The notes under the pieces were generated by a model. That model was given only the letters and a program-made list of their open reading frames with translations, had not been told where the DNA came from and ran no database searches. A DNA stretch of 64,000 nt from Rhodospirillales bacterium (GTDB lineage Bacteria > Pseudomonadota > Alphaproteobacteria > Rhodospirillales > UBA2165), in assembly GCA_022823235.1 (NCBI GenBank), contig JAJDXO010000026.1:192807-256806 (forward strand), given 5' to 3'. This document shows positions 44,107 through 52,265 of the stretch, in pieces. Position 1 is the first letter of the stretch, and each line of letters begins with the position of its first letter. The position numbers and the translations under genes are program-made.

Positions 44107-44817
44107 TCAGGGCGCCTCCCGGGCGATCGCGGCGGCAAAGCGGTCATTGCCGATATTTTCGAGACGCCACCGGACCTCCAGGGTTTGAGGAAAACTGAAG
44201 ACCCCCGTCCTCTCGCCTTGAACCATGCCCGGCGGAATCCCGAAGCCGGCGGGATCGATCGACAGGCCGGCGCCGACCGCCTTGATCACCGCCTCCTTCA
44301 GGGTCCAGAGGCGGTAGAACAGTTCGACCCTCTCCCGGCCGCGAGATTTTTCGAGCGCCGTCCGTTCCTCGGGCGCGAACAGCAGCCGGATATATCCGTC
44401 CAGATTGCGCTTCGTCGAACGCTCTTCCACATCCACGCCGATCCGGCCCGTCGGTGCGAGAGCGATCAGGCCGTGCCGGCCGCTGTGGCTGACGTTGAAG
44501 GCGACCGGCGCCGGATTGCCGCCGACCCGGGCGAACGGCTTGCCGAATTTCGCCGTTCCGAACGAGAGTTCGGCGTTGGCGCAGCCGAGTTCGCGGCACA
44601 GCAGCGAGCGGAGCGCCGCGCGGCACAGCGTGAATTCGCGGCGCGGCCGGGGATACAGGAACCGGGCGCGGCGCGACCGCTCCCCGGCGTCGAGCCAGCC
44701 GAGCGCCGCCCTTTCGCGCGGGCCGTCGGGCGTCAGATCGACGTGAACGACCGCCGCATCGTCCGTTTCATGGATCGGCCCCCCCGGCGGGGGGAACGCC
44801 TCAAGCGCCGGCTGCAT
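44107..44817 (-). CDS. Sfp-type 4'-phosphopantetheinyl transferase
   Basis: The 236-residue protein contains the three Sfp blocks: KPFARVGGNPAPVAFNVSHS, GRIGVDVEE (Mg/CoA-binding acids) and FYRLWTLKEAVIKAVGAGL (WxxKE). It transfers the phosphopantetheine arm from CoA to carrier protein serines. It sits with the PKS and free ACP and presumably activates both. Length matches the family. Confidence 0.92.
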   Translation of the reverse strand: MQPALEAFPPPGGPIHETDDAAVVHVDLTPDGPRERAALGWLDAGERSRRARFLYPRPRREFTLCRAALRSLLCRELGCANAELSFGTAKFGKPFARVGGNPAPVAFNVSHSGRHGLIALAPTGRIGVDVEERSTKRNLDGYIRLLFAPEERTALEKSRGRERVELFYRLWTLKEAVIKAVGAGLSIDPAGFGIPPGMVQGERTGVFSFPQTLEVRWRLENIGNDRFAAAIAREAP

Positions 44818-44918
44818 CCGCCGAACCTACCACGCGCGCCGGCGCGATGGAACGGTCCCCCGAGGGTATCTCAGTGCGCGAGCCATGCACCGGGCGCATA
44901 GCGGCGTTTTCGGGGACA

Positions 44919-44951
44919 TGGACATTCATGGACATTCATGGACATTTGATG
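44919..44951. repeat. tandem 10-base repeats and adjacent hairpin
   Basis: The unit GACATTCATG occurs twice in a row (44931... region) with degenerate partial copies on both sides. A hairpin of ATTTGGG/CCCAAAT follows at about 44957-44980. No gene is seen between 44818 and 45410, so this whole 590-base interval is repeat-rich intergenic DNA. Confidence 0.5.
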
Positions 44952-45031
44952 ACACCCATTTGGGAGGTACCCCCCCAAATAGTTCGTACAAAATTGCATG
45001 GCTCGCCTCCAAGGTGAGGGCCAAAAGAAAA

Positions 45032-45380
45032 TCCCCCTCCCCCTCGACGGGGGAGGGTTGGGGTGGGGGTGATATGGAAATTCCCCCTCACCCAGCTGCG
45101 GCTAGGCTCGCAAGCTCGCCAAGCCTCCACATCCCTCTCCCTCCGGGGGAGAGGGAATGGTGCGCGTCCCTCCCGCCACTTCATTTAGCCCGCGCGGACG
45201 CCGGGGCAAGGGGGCACGATGCGGCAACGCGACTGCTCCCTCTCCCCCGGAGGGAGAGGGATGCGGAGGCTTGGCGGGCGGCAGCCCGGCTTAGCCGTAG
45301 CTGGGTGAGGGGGAAGCCGTCAAATAGCCGCGCACATTAGTCACCCCCACCCCAACCCTCCCCCGTCGAGGGGGAGGGAG
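45032..45380. repeat. large imperfect inverted repeat of GC-rich palindromic units
   Basis: A left arm (about 45032-45156) and right arm (about 45236-45380) are reverse complements over most of their length. Each arm holds a CCCCCTCGACGGGGGAGGG palindrome, a CACCCAGCTGCGGCTAGGC-like core, and a CTCTCCCTCCGGGGGAGAG palindrome. Similar intergenic palindromic units are common in alphaproteobacterial genomes. The intervening 80 bases hold no gene. This could fold into a large cruciform or, in RNA, a long hairpin between converging or tandem transcripts. Confidence 0.75.
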
Positions 45381-45410
45381 CAATAAAGGCGCGCCGTTCC
45401 CGCTCCCCGA

Positions 45411-46415
45411 TCAGCCGGCTTCTTCGCGGTAGAGGTTGAGTTTTTCCAATACCTGCCGGTCGGAAACGACGATCATCGACGCCCGGCCGGTCGAAGCGGC
45501 GTGCGACGCCCATGTCCAGTGGGGAATGGTGAACACGTCCCGTTCGCGCCATTGATGCCCGACCTCGCCGATCCGGCTCGATCCCGCGCCCTCGATCACG
45601 ATGCAGACGGCGCTCGCCGTCGAACGGGCCCGTTCCGTCGGCCTGTCCCCGCCGAGGGAGAGAACGCGCGAATCGTGGGTCGGCAGAATGTCCCTGCCGT
45701 CGAGCGGGCTGGTATAGCGCACGGTCCGCGAGCCGTCCCCGTGCTCCGGCGTCTCCTCCAGGACCGCCAGCACGTCCCGCCAACCGTAGCGCAACCGGGG
45801 GGAGTGGCGGACGCCGGCCAGCCGCGTCACCGGCGCCAGACCGGCTTTTTCGTAGACGCCGTCGGACAGCGTGGAACTGTTGGCGGGGTAGCGGTCTTCG
45901 GGTCCCATTTTCATGTCGCCGAACACCGCATCGAGCTGCCCCACCAGGGGCAGGTCCAGGACGTCCAGCCAAATGGCCCGTTGGCCGCTGTCGTTCTCGT
46001 GGCAATGCCACGTCCAGTTGGGGGTGATGATCAAATCGCCGTCGTACATGTCGCAGCGCTTGCCGTCGACGAACGTCCCGCCGCCCTCGCCTTCCAGTAT
46101 GACCCGGGTCGCCGCCGGCGTGTGCCGGTGCGGCGGCGTTTTCTCGCCGGGGTTCACGCATTGGTACGCCGCGACGATGTTGCTGGTGGTCGCCATCCCG
46201 CCCCCGAGGTGCGGGTTCTTGAGGATCAGGACGCGATGGTCGGCGTCTTTTCCATGGACGAGTTCGGCCGAGCGCTCGATGAGCGGCAGCATGTCGTCCC
46301 ATTTCCAGATGACCGACGGTTCGGCCCGGTTGGGCTCGTCCATGATCAGGTCCTCATAGATCTCCCACAACGGCGCCAGATTCCCGGCCCGGATGTCCTC
46401 AAGGAACTCTTTCAT
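45411..46415 (-). CDS. gentisate 1,2-dioxygenase-like bicupin
   Basis: The 334-residue bicupin has an N-terminal cupin with TPPHRHTPAATRVILEGEGG and DLIITPNWTWHCHEND (His/Glu iron ligands), and a second cupin near the C-terminus (VCIVIEGAGSSRIG, DVFTIPHWTWASHAAS). These are hallmarks of the gentisate 1,2-dioxygenase family, Fe(II) enzymes that open the ring of gentisate or related hydroxybenzoates. The ATG at 46415 begins the typical MKEFLEDIRAGNLAPLW. It lies 14 bases after a luciferase-like oxidoreductase gene on the same strand. The exact substrate is not certain. Confidence 0.85.
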   Translation of the reverse strand: MKEFLEDIRAGNLAPLWEIYEDLIMDEPNRAEPSVIWKWDDMLPLIERSAELVHGKDADHRVLILKNPHLGGGMATTSNIVAAYQCVNPGEKTPPHRHTPAATRVILEGEGGGTFVDGKRCDMYDGDLIITPNWTWHCHENDSGQRAIWLDVLDLPLVGQLDAVFGDMKMGPEDRYPANSSTLSDGVYEKAGLAPVTRLAGVRHSPRLRYGWRDVLAVLEETPEHGDGSRTVRYTSPLDGRDILPTHDSRVLSLGGDRPTERARSTASAVCIVIEGAGSSRIGEVGHQWRERDVFTIPHWTWASHAASTGRASMIVVSDRQVLEKLNLYREEAG

Positions 46416-46429
46416 GACAACCCCGTCCC

Positions 46430-47494
46430 CTATTCCGTTCCGGCCGCGAAGTGTGGAATGACCTTCTCGCCGAACAGCCGGATGGACGTCTCGGCGGTCT
46501 CCACGTCCATGCCGAAGTAGTTGACCTGCATGGACAGTTCGTCGCATCCGCCGCAGGCGGCATCGAAGGCCTCCAGCTGCCCGATGATTTCGGACGGCGC
46601 GCCCACATAGGCGGCCCCGCAGTCTATTTGAGCTTCCATGGTCTGGGCCAATATTTTCTCGCGCATCCTGTCGTAGTTTTGGTAGGCGGCGGAGGGGCTC
46701 CCGGCGCCGTATTCCGTCATCGCATCGGCAATCGCCGCGAAATGACCCTCTATCAGCGGCTTGGCGGTCCGCCGGGCCAGGTCTCCGTCCTCATCGCAGA
46801 ACATGAACACCGCCATCATCATCTTGGGCCGCCCCGCATGGCCGGCTTTCGCCCATGCGCCCCGGTAGGTCTCCAGGAGCGCGATGGGATCGGAGCCGAC
46901 GCCCGGAATGGCCATGATCCAGTGCCCCATCGTCCCGGCGCGCTCGAACGATGCCGGCGTGCCCACGGCGGCGACATAGAAATTGGGCCGGGGCTTCTGC
47001 GTCGGACGGGGAAACGTCGTCACGTTCTCGAAGCTGTGGAACTTTCCCGAATTGCTGACGTTCTCTTCCTCGAGCAGCATTTGAACCTGCGCGATGCCCT
47101 CTTCGAAGCGCTCGACGCTTTCGTCCATATCGATCTCGAAATGGCGGAATTCCTGGGGGAGGAAGGCGCGCGCGAATCCCACGTCCAGGCGGCCGCCGCA
47201 GAACCCGTCGAGCATGCCGAGATCGCTGGCGAGCTTGAGCGGGCTGTTGAATGCCGGCAAGACGGCGCCGGTGACCATGCGGGCCGTCTTCGTGTGCTGG
47301 GACGCGGCGGTCAGAAAGACAATGGGGTTCGAGCTGTACCCGCCCCAATGATGAAAATAGTGCTCGACCGTCCGGACGTGGGAGTAGCCGTACTCGTCGC
47401 ACAGGCCGATAAGGCGCATCGCCTCCCGATAGTATTGCTCGGGGGGCTTCACGTCCTCCCGGATATCCGGAAAAAACTGAAATCCGAATTGCAT
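46430..47494 (-). CDS. LLM-class (luciferase-like) flavin-dependent oxidoreductase
   Basis: The 354-residue protein starts MQFGFQFFPDIREDVKPPEQ and contains DEYGYSHVRTVEHYFHHWGG, KTARMVTGAVLPAFNSPLKL, LDGFCGGRLDVGFARAFLP and FENVTTFPRPTQKPRPNFYV, all typical of F420- or FMN-dependent luciferase-family monooxygenases. The frame is open upstream, but MQFG is the standard family start. It is probably co-transcribed with the ring-cleaving bicupin and may hydroxylate the precursor of its substrate. That pathway is inference. Confidence 0.85.
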   Translation of the reverse strand: MQFGFQFFPDIREDVKPPEQYYREAMRLIGLCDEYGYSHVRTVEHYFHHWGGYSSNPIVFLTAASQHTKTARMVTGAVLPAFNSPLKLASDLGMLDGFCGGRLDVGFARAFLPQEFRHFEIDMDESVERFEEGIAQVQMLLEEENVSNSGKFHSFENVTTFPRPTQKPRPNFYVAAVGTPASFERAGTMGHWIMAIPGVGSDPIALLETYRGAWAKAGHAGRPKMMMAVFMFCDEDGDLARRTAKPLIEGHFAAIADAMTEYGAGSPSAAYQNYDRMREKILAQTMEAQIDCGAAYVGAPSEIIGQLEAFDAACGGCDELSMQVNYFGMDVETAETSIRLFGEKVIPHFAAGTE

Positions 47495-47682
47495 GCGCCC
47501 AGCCTGGATCTCGCCGACGGTCCGGAGCGGCGCCGCGCGAACGTTCGCGGAAACGCTCCGTCCGGCAAGTTTGTCCGCTAATCGGCCGATCCTCAAGGCA
47601 ATAGGCCGGAAGACCGCGGGCGTTTCGTGTTGCCTTCAAACCGGCGGCGCGGTGAAATCCGTGTTGCGGGTGCGGGCGTGGC

Positions 47683-47799
47683 GGCAAGGGGGGAATTGGT
47701 CCGCAATTTATGGATCACCAGGTGGTCCTTGTGGCTGTCCAGGTAGCTCCTTACCTTCCTGTCATATTGGGCGCTGGTCGGTCGCATTGTTTGGACGAA
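47683..47799 (-). pseudogene. fragment of a type I restriction HsdR-like C-terminus
   Basis: A minus-strand frame reads SAQYDRKVRSYLDSHKDHLV followed by IHKLRTNSPLA. This resembles the C-terminal pattern of HsdR/DEAD-box restriction subunits (F.RKVR.YL..H.DH.AI.KLR.N.PLT..DL). Only about 35 residues are recognisable and the frame loses similarity on both sides. It lies in the 353-base gap between the LLM gene and the low-GC membrane protein gene. It looks like a relic of a restriction locus at the islet edge. Confidence 0.5.
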
Positions 47800-47847
47800 C
47801 ATATTTTGCGATGATGAACTCGTAAACAAAATGGGGGGTGACAAGGT

Positions 47848-49110
47848 ATGTCCGATACCATTCCGGTAGAGGACTCGGACCCACAGCAATCGGACTACTC
47901 TCCACCAGACAGAGCAGAGGGTAAGCGGTTTCGGAATCCGCCGGAGCTTGAGGACTGGCAGTGGTATGTGCTTTGCGCGCTTTGGGTACTAGGACTTTGC
48001 AGCCTTTTGTTTTTGATTGGTGCTTGCATTTGGTTGGTGTTCCCTCCTGAACATAAACCACAGGTTTCTTGTGAAGAGTGTCTTTTGGCAATACCCATTG
48101 GTTTCATCCTCCTCTGGGTATACGGCCACCTATGGCTCAAATACGATCTCAATATTCATGAGAGGCAAATTCAAGATCGCGACATGATCGAAGCGCTGAT
48201 CCAAAATGCAAACGAAGTCGCGGGTCGCATTAGACGTGAGCAACAGGCTTCAGGAGGAGAATCACAGGACAATAGCGCGGCGCTTGGACTTGGAGAAGAA
48301 ATAGAGGCTGAAATTGGGCGCTTGCGGGCGATGACTCCCGAGGGTTGGACCTACTACCAGACCCTACATCTCGACCAACTCCTTGTTGACGCGCTCGACA
48401 CGGAAGAGGCATTGAAAGCTCGCGCCGAGTTGAGATTGGCTGTTCTCAAGGATTACGGCGAAGAGAGTTCGTATCAGTTCGATACTGAGCAATATCAGAA
48501 CTGGGAAAATCGACTTAAGGTGGTCACCGATCCGATAAACTCCAACGAATACTGGCTCCATCGTGGGCAGCTTGCAGATCAAGATCACTCTGAGGATGCA
48601 CGACTCCGACTCGGAAAGGAGACGCTGAAAGCCCTACTGGAGTATGTAGCTGAAACCGAGTCTGATTGGTCCTCGGGCTCGCTCATCCTAAGAAATCTTC
48701 GGATCGGAGCGATTTTCACGATCTTGGCGCTCCTGCCGATAGCATTTCTGCCCGTGATGTGTCCGTGGGAAATGTGTGGATCGATTGGTTGGTTCGAGTG
48801 GGGATTGTTGGGGATCGTTGGCGCACTTCTTTCGGTACTCCGGCAACTCCAGAACTCCGATGTGATAGAGCTTGGTAATACTGAAGGCAAAAAAGAGTTT
48901 ATGCGAGCGGTCGTCGGCGGACTGTTGGGTCTTGTTGCCGGTTTGATTTCTTTCGCTTTTATTAAGTCCGGTCTAATCGCGGGACGTTTGTTCCCGTTTG
49001 GCGACGACACATCACCGGCCGCCAACATTTTCTTGCCGGTTATTTGGGCGGTGGGCTCAGGCTTTTGGTTCGAGAAGATATTTGAACGGGTCAGACAGAC
49101 TACGGGATAG
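47848..49110 (+). CDS. membrane protein of unknown function in a low-GC islet
   Basis: The 420-residue protein has two N-terminal membrane segments (about 38-66 and 78-97), a long hydrophilic, acidic, helical region (about 100-285) and four more segments (about 288-306, 314-333, 350-372 and 390-405). It starts at an ATG after GGGGGG. Codon use and base composition are visibly more AT-rich than the flanking genes, which points to transfer. No family is recognised. It is six bases upstream of the NspC-like decarboxylase gene, so the three islet genes probably form one operon. Confidence 0.65.
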   Translation: MSDTIPVEDSDPQQSDYSPPDRAEGKRFRNPPELEDWQWYVLCALWVLGLCSLLFLIGACIWLVFPPEHKPQVSCEECLLAIPIGFILLWVYGHLWLKYDLNIHERQIQDRDMIEALIQNANEVAGRIRREQQASGGESQDNSAALGLGEEIEAEIGRLRAMTPEGWTYYQTLHLDQLLVDALDTEEALKARAELRLAVLKDYGEESSYQFDTEQYQNWENRLKVVTDPINSNEYWLHRGQLADQDHSEDARLRLGKETLKALLEYVAETESDWSSGSLILRNLRIGAIFTILALLPIAFLPVMCPWEMCGSIGWFEWGLLGIVGALLSVLRQLQNSDVIELGNTEGKKEFMRAVVGGLLGLVAGLISFAFIKSGLIAGRLFPFGDDTSPAANIFLPVIWAVGSGFWFEKIFERVRQTTG

Positions 49111-49116
49111 AAGTAA

Positions 49117-50325
49117 ATGGAGCTGCTACGTCATTCGCTGAGAGATAAGCCTGACAATATATCGGTACACCTAGCCAGCGTGAGAACGCCCGCCGTAGTT
49201 TTCGACGAGCGAACGCTTCGCGAAGATGCTGCACGAGTACATGGGGCCGCAAAACACGCGGGATGTAAACTACTCTATTCTCCAAAGGCCAACACGATAC
49301 GCGGTGTGTTGGATGCGATTGCTGACGCGGTTGATGGCTTCGCGGCCAGTTCGGTCTTCGAGGCGAGATTATCCCGAGACGTGTTGGGTGACGGCAAGTC
49401 TGTTCACATTACCAATCCTGGAATGCGACCTAACGAAGTCGCGGAGATCGGCAAGTTCTGTGATTACGTGGCTCTAAACTCTTTGAGGCAGTGGCAGATG
49501 TTTGGGCCAACTCTTGTGAAGTCCACGAGTTGTGGCCTTCGCGTCAATCCAGGGATGTCGTTGGTTCGCGACTTGCGATACGACCCGTGCAGAGAATATT
49601 CGAAACTAGGCGTCCCGCTTGATCATCTCGAAAGTCTAATCAAGCGGGACGACAATTCCCTGGTAGGTATTTCGGGTTTGCACTTCCACACCAACAGTGA
49701 GGCGAGTGAATTTTCCGGGCTGCTTGCAACAGTTCGGCATTTAACAGATCGCGTCGCTCCGTTACTTGAGAATCTCGAGTGGATAAATCTCGGCGGTGGT
49801 TACTTATTCGACGACGCTGGCCATATCGAGGAGTTCGAAGAATGCGTCGAGGTTCTTAGTTCTCAATACGGACTTACGGTATTCATTGAGCCGGGCACCG
49901 CAATTGTCCGTAGGGGCTGCTATCTCGTCGCATCAGTGGTTGATTGTTTTGTCAGCGATGGTCGTTCAATTGCAGTGCTGGATTGCAGTACCAGCCATTG
50001 GCCTGAGATATTCGAGTTCCAGTTTGAGCCGGATGTTGTGGGCGATGCTGAGGACGGGCCATACGAATTTCTTCTGGCCGGAGCTACATGCCTCGCTGGG
50101 GACTTGTTTGGAACATATGCGTTTGACGCCCCGGTCCGCATTGGCGACAAAGTGATTTTCGCGAACGCTGGTGCCTACTCCTTGGTAAAAGCGAATTATT
50201 TCAACGGCATCAACTTACCCTCAGTGTACGCGATCACGGACGAAGGTGAACTGACGCTCGAGAATCAGTTCTTCTATGAAGATTTTGCTCGACAATGCGG
50301 CGGGACAGTACATGCAAATAACTGA
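49117..50325 (+). CDS. PLP-dependent decarboxylase, carboxynorspermidine decarboxylase-like
   Basis: The 402-residue fold-type III PLP enzyme shows PLP-lysine segment LLYSPKANTIRGVLDAI, VDGFAASSVFEARLSRDVLG, GLHFHTNSE, WINLGGGYLF, FIEPGTAIVRRGCYLVASVV and the partner-subunit motif AGATCLAGDLFG, ending in YSLVKANYFNG. The DGFAASSVFEA and FNG features fit the NspC (carboxynorspermidine decarboxylase) branch better than LysA or ornithine decarboxylase. A related amino-acid decarboxylase is possible. No NspA-type dehydrogenase gene is adjacent, so a polyamine role is uncertain. AT-rich codon use matches its islet neighbours. Confidence 0.78.
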   Translation: MELLRHSLRDKPDNISVHLASVRTPAVVFDERTLREDAARVHGAAKHAGCKLLYSPKANTIRGVLDAIADAVDGFAASSVFEARLSRDVLGDGKSVHITNPGMRPNEVAEIGKFCDYVALNSLRQWQMFGPTLVKSTSCGLRVNPGMSLVRDLRYDPCREYSKLGVPLDHLESLIKRDDNSLVGISGLHFHTNSEASEFSGLLATVRHLTDRVAPLLENLEWINLGGGYLFDDAGHIEEFEECVEVLSSQYGLTVFIEPGTAIVRRGCYLVASVVDCFVSDGRSIAVLDCSTSHWPEIFEFQFEPDVVGDAEDGPYEFLLAGATCLAGDLFGTYAFDAPVRIGDKVIFANAGAYSLVKANYFNGINLPSVYAITDEGELTLENQFFYEDFARQCGGTVHANN

Positions 50326-51667
50326 AAAATTCGTATCGCTACCTATCCCGCCAAGTGCGCCAAATTTCCTTGATCAAATCCGAGAAGCGCAGCGTTTTAG
50401 GCTAGGAAGTGACCTAGCTTCAGTTCGCTTTGCAGTTACAAATTCAGACGCTCAAGGATGTGATTGCGAGGTGGGCGTAATTGAGGGGGCGGAGCCCGGC
50501 ACTAATGTAGCTTCAATATTAGACTTCCGAAAACGCGAATGGGCTTCAGCCGACGAATTTAATGCCGTTTTTGTCGTACCAACGGGCGTTGGTGCAGAAA
50601 TAGGTGGTCACGCCGGAGATGCGACACCGGTAGCCCGAATGTTGGCTGAAATTTGCGACAATCTTATTACACACCCGAATGTCGTCAACGCGTCGGATCT
50701 CAATGAGATGACCGAAAATACCGTGTATGTCGAAGGCAGCATTCTGTCCAGATTGTTGATGGGGACTGTCGGCCTCAGAAAAGTTAGGTCGAATAGAGTG
50801 CTCACAATTGTTGATGAGCACGAGGACGAGTTATTCGTAAATTCGGTGATAAACGCAGTAAGTGCAGCACGAGCATCCTTTGGGCTGAATTGCACCAAAG
50901 TAGTGAGAATGGAGTCTCCTGTGCGGCTAACGGCGCAGTATTCAAGCTCCGGAAGGGCAGCGGGCAAGGTAGAAAATTTTGGGGCCATTATCGACGTACT
51001 GGATGCTGAGCGCCCATTCTACGATGCGGTGGCGATTGCTTCTGTAATCAATGTGCCCGAACACTATCACCAAAAGTACTTTAATTCGGCAGGTGAAATG
51101 GTGAACCCATGGGGCGGCGTTGAGGCCCTGCTGACCCACTCGATTTCCTCGATATTCGATGTTCCTGCGGCCCACTCACCTATGCTCGAAAACCGCAAAA
51201 TTGCAAACGCGGATGTTGGTATTGTCGAGCCCCGCTTAGCCGCAGAGGCGGTCTCGATGGCGTTTCTTCATTGCGTGTTAAAGGGACTCCATCGTAGCCC
51301 GGTAATAGTCACGGAAGACCACCAAATTCTTGACCCTAGTTCGATTAGTGTGGAGCAGGTGTCATGTCTTGTCATTCCTCAGGGATGTCTGGGTTTGCCT
51401 ACGCTTGCGGCGCTTCAGCAAGGAATTCCAGTGATCGCCGTGAATGAAAATAGAAATTTGATGAAGAATGACCTAAGGGCTCTTCCTTGGGCAGATCATC
51501 AATATTTCGAGGTCAAGAGTTACATGGAGGCGGCTGGACTTATGTGCGCGATGCGGGCAGGTGTCGATCCCGCGTCGACACGTCGACCACTAGCATCAAC
51601 AGCCATCGAGCGGATCGCAAATTCACGATCAAATGACTATCGTGGAGGCGGCATTAAAAGTGGTTAA
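50312..51667 (+). CDS. DUF3326 family protein
   Basis: The protein is 451 residues from the ATG at 50312 (a second ATG 12 codons upstream would overlap the previous gene more). The segment VVPTGVGAEIGGHAGDATPV, then ARMLAEICDNLITHPNVVNA and a C-terminal SCLVIPQGCLGLPTLAALQQ/GIPVIAVNENRN are diagnostic of the DUF3326 family, whose function I do not know. The 14-base overlap with the NspC-like gene points to co-translation, so the two may act on a shared substrate. Codon use is low-GC like the rest of the islet. Confidence 0.8.
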   Translation: MQITEKFVSLPIPPSAPNFLDQIREAQRFRLGSDLASVRFAVTNSDAQGCDCEVGVIEGAEPGTNVASILDFRKREWASADEFNAVFVVPTGVGAEIGGHAGDATPVARMLAEICDNLITHPNVVNASDLNEMTENTVYVEGSILSRLLMGTVGLRKVRSNRVLTIVDEHEDELFVNSVINAVSAARASFGLNCTKVVRMESPVRLTAQYSSSGRAAGKVENFGAIIDVLDAERPFYDAVAIASVINVPEHYHQKYFNSAGEMVNPWGGVEALLTHSISSIFDVPAAHSPMLENRKIANADVGIVEPRLAAEAVSMAFLHCVLKGLHRSPVIVTEDHQILDPSSISVEQVSCLVIPQGCLGLPTLAALQQGIPVIAVNENRNLMKNDLRALPWADHQYFEVKSYMEAAGLMCAMRAGVDPASTRRPLASTAIERIANSRSNDYRGGGIKSG

Positions 51668-51841
51668 GAATCGCGCTCGTCCAATTTGGTCACAAACCCA
51701 CCGCAGTTCACAGGACTTAGGGTGCCGTTCTCGTTCGACCTGCTGAGCAAGGTCTCACACCTACGGACATCTTCCGCCGAGAGTCCCTCGGCGGAGGTGA
51801 TATGCTCGCGGACTTGGGAAAGTGACGGTTCCGTACCCCCC

Positions 51842-52147
51842 TTACGCTGCCGATTGCCGGGGCTTCACGCACTTCGCGATCTCGCGGCCCGCCGCGATCT
51901 CCGCTTGGCGAAGCTCCCAGGTCTTTTGCAGGTTCAGCCAGAGTTGCGGCGTCGTCCCGAAATAGCGTGCGAGCCTGAGCGCCGTGTCCGCGCTCACGCC
52001 CCGCCGGCCGTTCAGGATCATCGTCATCCGGTTCACCGGCACGCCCAGCGCCTTCGACAGCGCGTTGGCCGACAACCCGAGCTCGTCAAGCTCGCCGCGC
52101 AGGATTTCGCCCGGATGCACCGGCCTCATGCCGTTCTTCACGTTCAT
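51842..52147 (-). CDS. higA: HigA-family antitoxin
   Basis: The 101-residue protein with MRPVHPGEILRGELDELGLS and a helix-turn-helix ANALSKALGVPVNRMTMILN, then DTALRLARYFGTTPQLWLNL, matches HigA/VapI antitoxins. Such proteins neutralise a HigB ribosome-dependent RNase and repress their own operon. In the usual order higB precedes higA; here only a C-terminal HigB remnant precedes it, overlapping the start as ATGA. The antitoxin is thus probably an orphan. The gene has normal high GC, unlike the neighbouring islet. Confidence 0.88.
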   Translation of the reverse strand: MNVKNGMRPVHPGEILRGELDELGLSANALSKALGVPVNRMTMILNGRRGVSADTALRLARYFGTTPQLWLNLQKTWELRQAEIAAGREIAKCVKPRQSAA

Positions 52148-52236
52148 GTCAGGTTCCTTCGGCGATAATCCGCGATCTCCACATGGTGCGGCCGGTTACG
52201 CCCGCCCGTCCAACGCCCACTTGGCCGAAGCATGCG
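52144..52236 (-). pseudogene. HigB toxin C-terminal remnant
   Basis: The minus-strand frame just upstream of higA translates as GRWTGGRNRPHHVEIADYRR ending NLT-stop. This matches the WxxGG..PHxVEIVDYH end of HigB toxins. It stops in an ATGA overlap with the higA start, as in intact higBA pairs. No HigB-like sequence is seen further upstream, where the frame runs into the 3' region of the Cache-domain gene. Confidence 0.5.
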
Positions 52237-52265
52237 AGCCGACGGACCTCGCCGCGCCGCCGCAG

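Noticed and set aside
44818..45410. Possible CRISPR array because of repeats in an intergenic gap
   Set aside because: The repeats are a pair of inverted palindromic arms and two 10-base tandem copies, without regular spacers or cas genes.
51664..51850. Minus-strand frame reading EHITSAEGLSAEDVRRCETL and onward between the DUF3326 and higA genes
   Set aside because: It looks somewhat protein-like and may be a gene fragment, but it is short, out of frame with higA, and I recognise no family.
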